The notes beneath the pieces were generated by a model. The model saw only the letters and a program-made list of their open reading frames with translations, did no database searches and was not told where the DNA came from. This document shows, piece by piece, positions 1 through 9,173 of a stretch of DNA of 64,000 nt (the first letter of the stretch is position 1; each line of letters begins with the position of its first letter). Position numbers and translations under genes: made by a program. The DNA lies in NCBI GenBank assembly GCA_964019335.1, contig OZ025683.1, forward strand, positions 62,001 through 126,000, written 5' to 3'. Source of the DNA: Diplonema japonicum. Taxonomy: Eukaryota > Euglenozoa > Diplonemea > Diplonemida > Diplonemidae.

Positions 1-524
1 CGCTGTCCCTGCCGCACGAGGTCTAGGAGGCCTCGCATCTTGACCACGGTGCTACGAGGGGACTTGTTGGTGGAGGAATACACCTCGCTGACATCTGACT
101 CGTTGTCAATGCTGCAATCGCGAACACTGTTGGTGCTGGTATTGGGGGGTTCGGGGACACTTTTTGTCGGTGCGATGGCCTTGTTGGCGATGTTAGCGCC
201 TATGGCCTCCATGTTCTTGTAGAATCGGACAAACTCGTCGAACCCTATGCAGCCATCACCGTCTTTGTCCAGCTGCTTCACGAACTCGTCCCTCTCTTCC
301 GAGTTCACGTCTGTGATGCCAAAGCTGTTGAACATCTCCTCCATCTCGTTGAGATCTATCCTGCCATCCCCGTTCACATCGTACCTAGCAAACGCCTTCC
401 TCAACTGCTGAACCCTCACAGGGGAGAGCTGGGTGCGTGTCAGGCTTCTTATGAGGGGGTTGCCCCGCGGGCTTATGGTGGGCTGCATCGATTCACTAGA
501 TCCAGAATTCCATGTTTGCATCAT
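1..524 (-). CDS. EF-hand calcium-binding protein, C-terminus cut by window edge
   Basis: The open frame runs from a double Met at 524 and leaves the window at position 1, so only about 174 residues are seen. Two canonical EF-hand loops are visible, DVNGDGRIDLNE at residues 49-60 and DKDGDGCIGFDE at 86-97. Both have acidic residues at positions 1, 3, 5 and 12 and a Gly at 6, so both should bind calcium. The N-terminus is basic and Ser/Pro-rich, and the tail after the second hand is a Ser/Thr-rich low-complexity region. An AG preceded by a pyrimidine tract lies 25 nt upstream of the start, the pattern seen at most genes here. Calmodulin/centrin-like calcium sensing is the family role. The target is unknown, and further EF-hands could lie outside the window. 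Confidence 0.85.
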   Translation of the reverse strand, partial: MMQTWNSGSSESMQPTISPRGNPLIRSLTRTQLSPVRVQQLRKAFARYDVNGDGRIDLNEMEEMFNSFGITDVNSEERDEFVKQLDKDGDGCIGFDEFVRFYKNMEAIGANIANKAIAPTKSVPEPPNTSTNSVRDCSIDNESDVSEVYSSTNKSPRSTVVKMRGLLDLVRQGQ

Positions 525-660
525 AGTTGTGCAGCGTCATCGTCACTTCCTAGGGAGGCTTGTGAAGGTGTACAAAAAAAAGAAAAAAAAAACTCGATCT
601 ATTTTCGCGGTGCACTGAATAGTGCCCACCGAAAAAAACGAGAAGGGGTTAAAGGTGTAA

Positions 661-1016
661 CTACATTCCTAGAGCCTTCTTCACAGCACCAACCTGGTCC
701 GCCGATAAACACCCTTTTTTCTGAAGTGTGTGTGTGTGGACTTTTTTTTTTTTTTTTTTTTTTCCTTTAATACCTGCATCCCGGACATAAAGCCGCCTGC
801 ATCGGCCATGCACTGTGCCATGTTGGGTTTACCGCCGCCTCCCCCAGCGGTCTGCCCTCCGAACCACCCCCCTCCACTGCCTCCTCCACCGCCTCCTGTT
901 TTAGGGGCTGCTGCTTTGGGGTCACCCCCACCACCCCCACCGCTTCCTACATCTTGCACGTCAACACCTGCACTCGGTGACGGTAGTGCACCATACATGA
1001 AATCGGTGGAAACCAT
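661..1016 (-). CDS. Small glycine-rich protein, two exons
   Basis: Exon 1 is 774-1016 and exon 2 is 661-720, with a 53-nt GT-AG intron at 721-773. Splicing is in phase and gives 100 residues. The middle is rich in Gly runs (about residues 25-62). The end, KKGCLSADQVGAVKKALGM, looks like an amphipathic helix and is reached only after splicing; reading through the intron gives poly-Lys from an A-tract. The start at 1016 follows a pyrimidine-AG acceptor by 10 nt. I do not recognise the family. Gly-rich linkers of this kind occur in RNA-binding and membrane-surface proteins, but nothing here fixes a role. Confidence 0.6.
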
Positions 1017-1140
1017 TTTGTGTAACTGGGAAGGGTGAAAGAGGGTTACTCTTACGGTGTAATTATAAAAAAAAAAAAAAAAAAAGAAGGGTACAATAAA
1101 TAAAAAAAAAAAAAAAAAAAAATGGAACAAGAAAAAGAAG

Positions 1141-1680
1141 TTACAAGTCACGAATCGTTTTCTCTAACATCAGCTGTTGGGTGTTCAGGATCTCAACACG
1201 GGAAAGCGCGCTCTTCTCCTGGTTCTCGACCTCCACACATTCTGCCTTCAAGTCTTTGTTCTTCTTTTTCAACCCCAACAGTTCGATTTTCACCAATCGT
1301 GCCTCCTCTCCGATGGACATGGGGTCCGCACTCACTCGTTTTGCCACTCTCTCCTCCTGCTGCCTTTCTACTTCTCTGTATGCGCCTACGAGTGCTTCCC
1401 GTTTTTCTTCTGAATTAGCTATCAGATCTTCCAGCTTCTCATTCTGTTTCACCACCAGTTCCATTTGGTCCTGCAGGTCATCTATCATTTTGACCAGTTT
1501 CGCCTGTGTTATCTTCTGCGCGTCTACCCGTTCCTTGTGCTGCTGGGTGGACTTCTTGATACCATCCAGCTGTGCGGCCTTCATTTCTATTTCATACGTA
1601 TGTTGCTTGTTGTTTGCCACCAGTTGGTTGTGGGCTCCCGCGGCTCCTTGTATCACTTTTTCGACAATTTCATCTTTCAT
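1141..1680 (-). CDS. Coiled-coil protein, 179 aa
   Basis: A continuous frame starts at the Met at 1680, directly after a C/T tract, an AG and an A-rich leader. The protein is almost entirely charged alpha-helix with heptad-like spacing of Leu/Ile/Val (for example MIDDLQDQMELVVKQNEKL around residues 70-90), consistent with a rod-like coiled coil. Its neighbours (EF-hand protein, tubulin ligase) suggest a cytoskeletal or axonemal setting, but that is inference. The preceding 55-aa gene ends in its own stop codon and no good GT donor joins the two, so I keep them separate. Confidence 0.6.
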   Translation of the reverse strand: MKDEIVEKVIQGAAGAHNQLVANNKQHTYEIEMKAAQLDGIKKSTQQHKERVDAQKITQAKLVKMIDDLQDQMELVVKQNEKLEDLIANSEEKREALVGAYREVERQQEERVAKRVSADPMSIGEEARLVKIELLGLKKKNKDLKAECVEVENQEKSALSRVEILNTQQLMLEKTIRDL

Positions 1681-1795
1681 TTCTTTTTTTTTTTTTGTGT
1701 TTTCTGGTATTACTAGGGGGGGGGGGGGGGGGGAAGAAGATAATAACCAAAAAAAAAGGTAGTAAATTTGTGTAAATATATCGGATGTAAATCTC

Positions 1796-2064
1796 CTATT
1801 TAAGAGCCAGTTTTGCCTTCTGCAGCCTCGCGCTGTCGATGACATTGTGTGCCTGTGTTGGGTGAGGAGGAGGAGGAAGGGGGGTGTGCGCCTTACCTGC
1901 TGGTATTCAAGCTGCGCACCAGCTTTTTGGTACGCGCCGTACATTTTTTTGTATTCAGCAGTCATGTGGTCAACCTGTGTGAGAATTCTTTTTCGTTTCC
2001 CCACCCTCCACCCCCCAGCACAATAACACACCTGGCTGTTAAAATTCTTTGTCATCTTGTCCAT
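1796..2064 (-). CDS. 55-aa helical protein from three short exons
   Basis: Exons are 2032-2064, 1897-1974 and 1796-1852, separated by GT-AG introns of 57 and 44 nt, all in phase 0. The product is a basic, helical peptide containing YKKMYGAYQKAGAQLEYQQ in exon 2. Each exon boundary has CAG before the donor and CAG before the acceptor. Without splicing the frame is interrupted and includes low-complexity sequence. I recognise no family. It could be the N-terminus of a longer gene only if a non-canonical donor joined it to the coiled-coil frame starting at 1680; no GT was found to support that. Confidence 0.45.
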
Positions 2065-2219
2065 AATGAATGCAAAAAAATTTATGAAAAAAAAAATGTG
2101 TGGCACCCTGTGAAACTACGCAACATCCTAAATAAAAAAAACAAATGGAGGAAAAAAAAAATGGTATGGAATAGATCTACTGCACACAGGTTGGAAGGGG
2201 GGGGGGGGGGGGGGGTAAC

Positions 2220-3146
2220 CTATAAGGCCTTAGTGAACTCGTCCTCGACTGGGGGGGTGTCGAAGATGACCGGGCATATAAACAAGTGGTACATGTCTTG
2301 GAAAAGCTTCCGCTTCACACGCCTGCCTGTTTTACAAGATCTACTGGAGACGTTGGGGTAGTGGTTGACCTCAATGAGCACAGCATGCATGGAGGGTGTG
2401 AGGATGTAGTCGATCCCGAAGAGGTGGTACCGCGTGCAGTCCTTCGCGGCGTTGAGGTGTGTTGAGTAAACCTTGAAAAGCCTCCGTGTGGAGTCCACCA
2501 CCGCACGGAACGCCTCTTCATAGAACGGAAGCGAAGTGAAAGGAACACGCGAACAGCCATTGTGGTCCACATGAACTTCTTGGTCCACATTATCCAAGCT
2601 GTCATCGAATTCTTTCTTGTGGATGATACCCAATCCCTCATTATAGACCCATATATTCCTCTCTGGTGTCATAACTACGTACGCTCGAAGAGTCCATTTC
2701 CTGCCGTCTATGAGATGGCAGTCCACGCCTCTTTGGAGGACCCACTCCCGTTCTTTCGTTGCTTGACTCCACTCTTCTAACATGTTAGCCAGGCTACCGC
2801 AAAATACGTCCTTTCCGCCTGCAGTGTGCGCTTTTTTAAGGAACCACACGTGTGGTGTTTCTTCTGTTTGTGGAGCATCTTTAAGAGCAAGGTATGTTTC
2901 GGGAACCATGTCTTCTATGTTGTCCCTGCAGTGCTGCCATAAGTGCCGTTTGTTGTCTATTCTCGACAGCTCTGTTTTGAGCAGCGGTTGGAGCCTCGCG
3001 TGCTCGGGGGGAGGGACGAAAGGCTTGCTTCTCACATCCCACATCACGAAGTCTGGTTCCTCGTCGCAGTCCACACAGCAGTCCCACCCTTCCTCCGCGA
3101 GAACATTTTCAAGAAGCTTGCTTCTGTTAACCAGAAAGCGTGGCAT
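2220..3146 (-). CDS. Tubulin-tyrosine ligase-like (TTLL) enzyme
   Basis: The protein has 308 residues from Met at 3146. The frame is open further upstream, but that part is T-rich leader, and the residues from MPRFLVNRSK onward look coding. TTL-domain signatures are present. VLQRGVDCHLIDGRKWTLR matches the ATP-grasp motif of the family, and FGIDYILTPSMHAVLIEVNH carries the Mg2+-binding Glu and Asn in the EVN motif. TTLL enzymes add Tyr, Glu or Gly to tubulin tails using ATP, usually on axonemal or cytoplasmic microtubules. At about 310 aa it is short, close to the core domain alone, so its substrate (Tyr versus Glu/Gly) cannot be told from sequence. Confidence 0.85.
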   Translation of the reverse strand: MPRFLVNRSKLLENVLAEEGWDCCVDCDEEPDFVMWDVRSKPFVPPPEHARLQPLLKTELSRIDNKRHLWQHCRDNIEDMVPETYLALKDAPQTEETPHVWFLKKAHTAGGKDVFCGSLANMLEEWSQATKEREWVLQRGVDCHLIDGRKWTLRAYVVMTPERNIWVYNEGLGIIHKKEFDDSLDNVDQEVHVDHNGCSRVPFTSLPFYEEAFRAVVDSTRRLFKVYSTHLNAAKDCTRYHLFGIDYILTPSMHAVLIEVNHYPNVSSRSCKTGRRVKRKLFQDMYHLFICPVIFDTPPVEDEFTKAL

Positions 3147-3772
3147 CTCGTATAGTCTCCTATGGCTGAGTGCGCGACATAATATTGAAAAATAAGCAAA
3201 AACACAATATACTTCTATCGAGGTAATACCTTTTATTATTATTATTTTTTTTTTTTTCCATTCAAAAAGAGAGAGTAGCATTCACTATTGATGGAAGCCA
3301 GCAAACAACGCCAGCTACCACCTAGAGTACGCGTAGTGGGGAAACGGGAGGAGGGGGGGTGGTGTCGGTCATTTTACTTCGAAGTAAACGGTACCATCCT
3401 AACAAGTGGTGGGATGTCTGCTTCTTTGGCAGCGGGGTGAAATAAATGGGGTTTTTTTGTGAATGTAAAATGGCTTGAATCTACGTGGTTTGTTGCACCG
3501 CCAACATCGAGAAACGGGCATGATAGATGTGATTTCAAATTTTACTTCCGCTTGTATCTGAGACACGCATCCTGATTTAGACTTCAATCTATGACAGCAA
3601 GACTGCCAGTCAGGAGTGCTAGTACTCTAGTTAGCACAGCCAACTCTGGGAAGAAAAAATTGAAAGTTGTGGTTCGTTGTATTCTACTTCAAAATTTTAT
3701 GTGGGAAGGAGAACATTTTTTTTTGAGAATTGAGGTCAGCACTCCTACTAGACCTATGATTTAGTTTGGTTC
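3147..3772. other. Intergenic spacer between TTLL and family copy 1
   Basis: No coding frame is supported. The segment holds the T-rich leader of the TTLL gene and the 3' region of the secreted family copy 1, including the stem-loop at 3583-3614. Confidence 0.6.
3583..3614 (-). promoter_or_regulatory. 3'-UTR stem-loop of family copy 1
   Basis: On the sense strand an imperfect stem (TGAC..GCA pairing with TGC.GTCA) is followed by the constant flank ATAGATTGAA. It lies 159-190 nt past the stop codon. The same arrangement recurs after copies 2, 3 and 6. Confidence 0.45.
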
Positions 3773-4771
3773 TTACCTGGCCATGGAGTTGGCGGGGATG
3801 AACCTGTCCTCAGAGGGGTCGTGCGGGCACACATCGCACTTGTCCTGAACCGTCCAGGGACCGTGGGGCTTGTGGGGTTTCGGGCACAGGTCCCTCTCGC
3901 ACTCCCCGTTGTTCCAAGAGCACTCACCAGGGGACGAGTTCCAGCAGAGGTCCTCCGCCTTGTAGGCCCCACAGTAGGTGGTGGCGGGAGAGAAGGCGAA
4001 GAAGGTGAACTCCATGAGCTCAGGGGCCTTGATGACGTCCTTGTTCCCCTGAAGGGTCTGCTTGTGGAACACGATCAGGTTGTGGTGGTGGCTCTCAACG
4101 AAGACATCGAGGTCCATGTACGTCCCACAGCGGAAGGGCTTGAACCCCTTCGAGAGGAGGATGGCCTGGATGTTCCCACCGTCAGCGTGCTCGCAGGGCT
4201 TGCACTGGTAGATCACCACGAAGTGGTCGCAGTAGCCACCAGCCCCTCCCTGTCCGGCAGAGCACCCCATGTGCATCTCGTAGCCTTCCTTCGTCCTCAC
4301 AGACGGGACCTGGGCGTGCCTCCCAAGCATGGTGGGGGGGAAGTTGTAGAATCCAGAGTCGTACATGTCGTCGAAGCCGATCATGTCCTCTGCGATACGG
4401 GTGGTCCTCGTGCTGCTGGAGGGAGCGCTGGGGTTGGGGTTGATCTGGTTGGCGTTGACAGTTTTCGGTTCCATGCACTTGTCGCTCGCCGTCATGGGTG
4501 CAGGGGGAACACCGTTGCCGCAGTCAACCCAGCAGGCACCTGCCTGCACAGTCGTGGCATCCCAGTCTCCGCACACCGTCACCCCGTTCACCACAGTCAT
4601 CTTGTTGCTCGGGATGCACTGGTCGGCGCAACCGGTGCTCACCCTCGCGACCCCATTCTTCCTGTCCTCCACCATCTTGTGCTCAACGAAGCTGTGCTTG
4701 GCATCGGAGTTCGATCCCACAGCAGACCCCACGAGGGCCAGCACAACAGCCATCTTGCTCATCGTCATCAT
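3773..4771 (-). CDS. Secreted Cys-rich family, copy 1
   Basis: The protein has 332 residues starting MMTMSKMAVVLALVGSAVGS, a clear signal peptide of about 20 residues. Residues about 21-105 form a variable module with paired cysteines (C-x3-C, VCG, CW.DC, DKC). The linker INPNPSAPSSSTR then leads into a constant domain of about 220 residues containing GFYNFPPTMLGR, YEMHMGCSAGQGGAGGYCDH, SHHHNLIVFHKQTLQGNKD and a terminal Cys-rich tail. The domain is rich in beta-type sequence and is not one I recognise. Secretion or cell-surface display is likely. Compared with copies 2 and 6 it differs at only a handful of residues (for example GNKDVIKAP and DKCDVCPHD here). It is first in a tandem array of five. 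Confidence 0.85.
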   Translation of the reverse strand: MMTMSKMAVVLALVGSAVGSNSDAKHSFVEHKMVEDRKNGVARVSTGCADQCIPSNKMTVVNGVTVCGDWDATTVQAGACWVDCGNGVPPAPMTASDKCMEPKTVNANQINPNPSAPSSSTRTTRIAEDMIGFDDMYDSGFYNFPPTMLGRHAQVPSVRTKEGYEMHMGCSAGQGGAGGYCDHFVVIYQCKPCEHADGGNIQAILLSKGFKPFRCGTYMDLDVFVESHHHNLIVFHKQTLQGNKDVIKAPELMEFTFFAFSPATTYCGAYKAEDLCWNSSPGECSWNNGECERDLCPKPHKPHGPWTVQDKCDVCPHDPSEDRFIPANSMAR

Positions 4772-5280
4772 TTTTTGATTTCTGGGTTATTTCCTGTGAT
4801 ACACTTGCTTATCTATGACTACTGGTCCTGAAACAATAGCAAGAAATAAAAAGGAAATCCTGAGAATCAAAATCTTTGAAACACCAGGTCCACAGTGGAT
4901 AATGCGTGGAAGGAGGGTGTTCAAGATAGGGTGGTAAAAGGAGGTGAGTCTAAAAAGCAAAAAAAAAACCATAGAAAGATGGATGTCACTGCTTACGGGA
5001 GAGTATTCTTAGCCATCATCCTGACTTTAGAGTTCAATCTATGACAGCAAAAAAAGGCTGTCAAGTCAGGAGGCCGCCTCTTCAGGCGGCATAGACAAGT
5101 GTCGCAGCAAAGGAACCGGGATTTGTCGTTCCCGCTCCTAATAATAAGAAGGAGAAAGAAAAAAAAAACAAAGAGCGAATGAAAGTTGGAGATGAACAGG
5201 ATTTGTTTTCGATTCTTCAACATAGAAACAAATCACTGCTTCGTTTCAACCCTAGAAGTTGAGGATAGTTTTACTTGCTT
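4772..5280. other. Spacer between family copies 1 and 2
   Basis: This holds the 5' leader of copy 1 and the 3' region of copy 2. A homologous block shared with 3570-3614 (CATCCTGA.TTTAGA then TTCAATCTATGACAGCA) shows that the duplication included UTR. No gene is seen. Confidence 0.6.
5033..5070 (-). promoter_or_regulatory. 3'-UTR stem-loop of family copy 2
   Basis: On the sense strand TGACAGC pairs perfectly with GCTGTCA across a T-rich loop and is followed by ATAGATTGAA. It lies about 210-248 nt past the stop. Confidence 0.5.
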
Positions 5281-6279
5281 CTACCTGGCCATGGAGATGG
5301 CGGGGATGAACCTGTCCTCAGAGGGGTCGTGCGGGCAAACACGGCACTTGTCCTGAACCTTCCAGGGACCGTGGGGCTTGTGGGGTTTCGGGCACAGGTC
5401 CCTCTCGCACTCCCCGTTGTTCCAAGAGCACTCACCAGGGGACGAGTTCCAGCAGAGGTCCTCCGCCGTGTAGGCCCCACAGTAGGTGGTGGCGGGAGAG
5501 AAGGCGAAGAAGGTGAACTCCATGAGCTCAGGGGCCTTGATGATGTCCTTGTTCCCCTGAAGGGTCTGCTTGTGGAACACGATCAGGTTGTGGTGGTGGC
5601 TCTCAACGAAGACATCGAGGTCCATGTACGTCCCACAGCGGAAGGGCTTGAACCCCTTCGAGAGGAGGATGGCCTGGATGTTCCCACCGTCAGCGTGCTC
5701 ACAGGGCTTGCACTGGTAGATCACCACGAAGTGGTCGCAGTAGCCACCAGCCCCTCCCTGTCCGGCAGAGCACCCCATGTGCATCTCGTAGCCTTCCTTC
5801 GTCCTCACAGACGGGACCTGGGCGTGCCTCCCAAGCATGGTGGGGGGGAAGTTGTAGAATCCAGAGTCGTACATGTCGTCGAAGCCGATCATGTCCTCTG
5901 CGATACGGGTGGTCCTCGTGCTGCTGGAGGGAGCGCTGGGGTTGGGGTTGATCTGGTTGGCGTTGACAGTTTTCGGTTCCATGCACTTGTCGCTCGCCGT
6001 CATGGGTGCAGGGGGAACACCGTTGCCGCAGTCAACCCAGCAGGCACCTGCCTGCACAGTCGTGGCATCCCAGTCTCCGCACACCGTCACCCCGTTCACC
6101 ACAGTCATCTTGTTGCTCGGGATGCACTGGTCGGCGCAACCGGTGCTCACCCTCGCGACCCCATTCTTCCTGTCCTCCACCATCTTGTGCTCAACGAAGC
6201 TGTGCTTGGCATCGGAGTTCGATCCCACAGCAGACCCCACGAGGGCCAGCACAACAGCCATCTTGCTCATCGTCATCAT
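5281..6279 (-). CDS. Secreted Cys-rich family, copy 2
   Basis: The 332-residue protein is nearly identical to copies 1 and 6, with the same signal peptide, variable module and constant domain. Differences include GNKDIIKAP, AYTAEDLC, KVQDKCRVC and PAISMAR at the end. Near-identity extends through the coding sequence at the DNA level, including silent sites, which argues for very recent duplication or gene conversion. The start Met follows an AG-rich short leader (TTGGGTTTCTGATTTT region on the plus strand) also seen in copy 1. No function is known. Confidence 0.85.
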   Translation of the reverse strand: MMTMSKMAVVLALVGSAVGSNSDAKHSFVEHKMVEDRKNGVARVSTGCADQCIPSNKMTVVNGVTVCGDWDATTVQAGACWVDCGNGVPPAPMTASDKCMEPKTVNANQINPNPSAPSSSTRTTRIAEDMIGFDDMYDSGFYNFPPTMLGRHAQVPSVRTKEGYEMHMGCSAGQGGAGGYCDHFVVIYQCKPCEHADGGNIQAILLSKGFKPFRCGTYMDLDVFVESHHHNLIVFHKQTLQGNKDIIKAPELMEFTFFAFSPATTYCGAYTAEDLCWNSSPGECSWNNGECERDLCPKPHKPHGPWKVQDKCRVCPHDPSEDRFIPAISMAR

Positions 6280-6842
6280 TTTTTGATTTCTGGGTTGGGA
6301 ATTTCCTGTGATAGGTGTGCGAAAGCTAACATGGAGCTATGTGATGCATAAGATTTAAACAAAATAAAAAGAATTTTCGAAACACCCGTCCTACCCCCGC
6401 ATGTGTATGAAGCGCGGGGTGCGGAGGGTGTTCAAGTCAGGGAGGGTGGTAATGGAAATGAAAGAAATAACGATGACGAGAAGTGCAAGCAACACCCATC
6501 AAAGAGAAACTAAGACAAAAGGTGACACCTCGACAGCAAACGGACCATCTTTAATCAAGTGGTAAGTTTGTCTACAAAGGAAAGAGAGTGGGGTGGGAAA
6601 GGCGGTGCTCTGCCCCAATGTCACTTACGTGCACGAGGGAGTTAGAAGATGTGAACTTAGTAAATTTAGTATTCTTTTTTTTTTTTTTTTCGTTTGCTGC
6701 GGATTTTGGCATTCAATCAGATTTCAATCTATGATGGCAAAGCCAGTTTCCCCAAACTCAAACAATTTCCTTAGAGGAGGAGTTTTTGGAGGTTCTTGTT
6801 AGTTCGTTGATTTTATCGAGGCGTGGTGGTGGTGCCGTCCTT
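6280..6842. other. Spacer between family copies 2 and 3
   Basis: No coding frame is supported. A 20-base T tract lies near 6675. The plus-strand block GGTGGTGGTGCCGTCCTT just below the copy 3 stop matches, in reverse complement, the 3' flank of copy 7 at 58,170, so copies 3 and 7 share 3'-UTR sequence. Confidence 0.6.
6723..6748 (-). promoter_or_regulatory. 3'-UTR stem-loop of family copy 3
   Basis: On the sense strand a short stem TGGC/GCCA with a T-rich loop is followed by the constant ATAGATTGAA flank, 95-120 nt past the stop. Confidence 0.4.
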
Positions 6843-7853
6843 TTACCTGGCCATGGAGTTGGCGGGGATGAACCTGTCCTCAGAGGGGTCGTGCGGGCAA
6901 ACACGGCACTTGTCCTGAACCTTCCAGGGACCGCGGGGCTTGTGGGGTTTCGGGCACAGGTCCCTCTCGCACTCCCCGTTGTTCCAAGAGCACTCACCAG
7001 GGGACGAGTTCCAGCAGAGGTCCTCCGCCTTGTAAGCCCCACAGTGGGTGGTGGCGGGAGAGAAGGCGAAGAAGGTGAACTCCATGAGCTCAGGGGCCTT
7101 GATGACGTCCTTGTTCCCCTGAAGGGTCTGCTTGTGGAACACGATCAGGTTGTGGTGGTGGCTCTCAACGAAGACATCGAGGTCCATGTACGTCCCACAG
7201 CGGAAGGGCTTGAACCCCTTCGAGAGGAGGATGGCCTGGATGTTCCCACCGTCAGCGTGCTCGCAGGGCTTGCACTGGTAGATCACCACGAAGTGGTCGC
7301 AGTAGCCACCAGCCCCTCCCTGTCCGGCAGAGCAACCCATGTGCATTTCGTAGCCTGCCTTCGTCCTCACGGTCGGGACCTGAGCGTACCTCCCAAGCAT
7401 GGTGGGGGGGAAGTTGTAGAATCCAGAGTCCCACATGTCGTTGAAGCCAACCATCCCCTCCAGAATGCGGGTGGTCCTCGTGCTGCTCGTGGGAGCAGAA
7501 GGGGCCGGGTTGATCTCTTGGGCGCTGACCTTGCCGAGGTCCAGCTCCACGATATCGCACTTGTCGCTCGCCGTCATGGGCGCAGGAGGTGCATTACCGT
7601 TGCAGTCGATCCAGCAGGAGCCTGTGTGCACCTCCTTCTCGTCCCACACCCCGCACACCGTCACCCCATTCACGACCGTCGTACTCGGGACGCACTGCAG
7701 GTCGCACGGGCCGCTCCCCACAATCACCTTCTTCGTCAACTTGTCCTCCACCATCGTCCTCACAGCATAGCTGTAACTTGGGTCGTTCACCGACACACCC
7801 ACAGCTGACCCCACGAGGGACAACACAACAGCCATCTTGCTCATCGTCATCAT
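6843..7853 (-). CDS. Secreted Cys-rich family, copy 3
   Basis: This is a 336-residue protein. The frame is open upstream to 8045, but the signal peptide MMTMSKMAVVLSLVGSAVG fixes the start at 7853. The N-terminal module (about residues 20-110) differs strongly from copies 1, 2 and 6 while keeping the six-cysteine spacing. From about 7450 downward on the DNA the sequence becomes almost identical to copy 1. That sharp switch at the SAPTSSTRTTRI linker is what gene conversion or domain shuffling would leave. Its 5' leader resembles that of copy 6, not copies 1 and 2. Confidence 0.85.
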   Translation of the reverse strand: MMTMSKMAVVLSLVGSAVGVSVNDPSYSYAVRTMVEDKLTKKVIVGSGPCDLQCVPSTTVVNGVTVCGVWDEKEVHTGSCWIDCNGNAPPAPMTASDKCDIVELDLGKVSAQEINPAPSAPTSSTRTTRILEGMVGFNDMWDSGFYNFPPTMLGRYAQVPTVRTKAGYEMHMGCSAGQGGAGGYCDHFVVIYQCKPCEHADGGNIQAILLSKGFKPFRCGTYMDLDVFVESHHHNLIVFHKQTLQGNKDVIKAPELMEFTFFAFSPATTHCGAYKAEDLCWNSSPGECSWNNGECERDLCPKPHKPRGPWKVQDKCRVCPHDPSEDRFIPANSMAR

Positions 7854-8231
7854 CTTTTCGACTAGGTTATAATCCTGTAATAGAGATAACAGCGCATGGC
7901 AAGAAACATGGCAAATAAACCAAGTGAGGTAGGGGTCGTGTGAACGAAGGAAAAAAAACAATTTCTTGCAGCAAAGTCCTTTCCAAAAGGCAGCCCTTTT
8001 TACAGAAACAGGAAACAAGAGGAGAGAAAAGGGATTTTTAAACAAAAATCGAAGAACGTTGAAAACATCGCTATTAATAGCAACAACCAGAGGAGCAAGA
8101 TGAGCAGTGTATATGGATTGAACCCTTTCGAAGACGCGGCGATGACTGCCGCATCACATCGAAGGGAAGGGAGGGTGGAAGGGTAAAAGAAGAGAGATGC
8201 ATATAGCTGACCAGAAGACGCAGGAAAGACA
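7854..8231. other. Spacer between family copies 3 and 4
   Basis: No gene is seen. Downstream of the copy 4 stop there is an inverted repeat GCGGC/GCCGC near 8137-8153 that could form a hairpin, but the constant ATAGATTGAA flank of the other copies is absent. Confidence 0.5.
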
Positions 8232-9173
8232 TCAAAGGATCTCCGGAAGTAACTCAAGCTCAGACGGATCGTACGGACACACAGTGCATGCATTCGGGGT
8301 GCTCCAAGGGCCACTAGGCCTGCGGCGGTTGGGGCACAGGTGGTATTGACATCCCTCCTTGTTCCAAATGCATTCACCAGTGCCAACACAATCTTGCTCC
8401 ACCGTGTAGGCCCCACAGTGGGTGGTGGCTGGAGAGAAAGCAAAGAAGGTGAACTCCATGAGCTCAGGGGCCTTGATGATGTCCTTGTTCCCCTGAAGGG
8501 TCTGCTTGTGGTACACGATGAGCTTGTGCTTGTGACTGGGCAGTAAGACGTCGAAGTCCATCACTGTCCCACAGTGAAAGGGCTTGAACCCCTTCGAGAG
8601 GAGGATAGCATGGATGTTCCCACCGTCAGCGTACTCACAGGGAGGACAGCTGTAAGCCATCACGAAATGGTCGCAGTAGCCACCAGCCCCTCCCTGTCCG
8701 GCAGAGCACCCCATGTGCATCTCGTAGCCTGCCTTCGTCCTCACAGACGGGACCTGGGCGTACCTCATATGCATGGTGGGGGGGAAGTTGTAGAATCCAG
8801 AGTCCAGCACATCGTTAAACCCCCACATCCCTTCCAGAATGCGGGTGATCCTTGTGCTCCCAGAAGGGGCAGAGGGCGAAGGGTTGATAGTATTTCCCGA
8901 CACTGTTTTGATTTCGCTCACCATGCACTTCTCCACTCCAACAGATGGTACCCCGCACCCCTCCACGTAGCACCTCTTCCCGCTTAATGAGCACCCCACT
9001 GTCTTCTTCTCTAGACCTACCCAAACAACTTCAGTCTGCCAAAGCCCTACACACGACCCCTTGCACGGGTTGGTGTCCCTTACGTCTAAGGTAACGACAC
9101 CAACAGCAGAAGCCGCTCCCACAAGGGCCAGCCCACCCACAAGGGCCAGCAGCACAAGTATCCTGCTCTGCAT
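8232..9173 (-). CDS. Secreted Cys-rich family, copy 4 (divergent)
   Basis: The protein has 313 residues from Met at 9173. The start is chosen because MQSRILVLLALVGGLALVGA is a good signal peptide and the open frame above it is leader. The N-terminal module belongs to a second type, shared with copy 5 (NPCKGSCVGLW, KRCYVEGCGVP). The constant domain is clearly homologous to the other copies (GFYNFPPTMHMRYAQVPSVR; GYEMHMGCSAGQGGAGGYCDH) but has YSCPPCEYADGG in place of YQCKPCEHADGG and a shorter end lacking the SMAR terminus. Together with copy 5 it forms a distinct subfamily. Confidence 0.85.
   Translation of the reverse strand: MQSRILVLLALVGGLALVGAASAVGVVTLDVRDTNPCKGSCVGLWQTEVVWVGLEKKTVGCSLSGKRCYVEGCGVPSVGVEKCMVSEIKTVSGNTINPSPSAPSGSTRITRILEGMWGFNDVLDSGFYNFPPTMHMRYAQVPSVRTKAGYEMHMGCSAGQGGAGGYCDHFVMAYSCPPCEYADGGNIHAILLSKGFKPFHCGTVMDFDVLLPSHKHKLIVYHKQTLQGNKDIIKAPELMEFTFFAFSPATTHCGAYTVEQDCVGTGECIWNKEGCQYHLCPNRRRPSGPWSTPNACTVCPYDPSELELLPEIL

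Noticed and set aside
3770-3780. AGGTAAG-like donor overlapping the stop of family copies 1-3 and 6, suggesting a further exon
   Set aside because: Copies 4 and 5 end differently with plain stops, and no common downstream exon is seen; the match follows from recent duplication.
3821-4831. Long antisense ORFs (about 330-360 codons) opposite every family copy (also at 5275, 6786, 20048 and, opposite copy 7, 57267-58121)
   Set aside because: They mirror the GC-rich third-position bias of the sense gene, begin without an acceptor, and lack a signal peptide; the sense frame has signal peptide and conserved cysteines.
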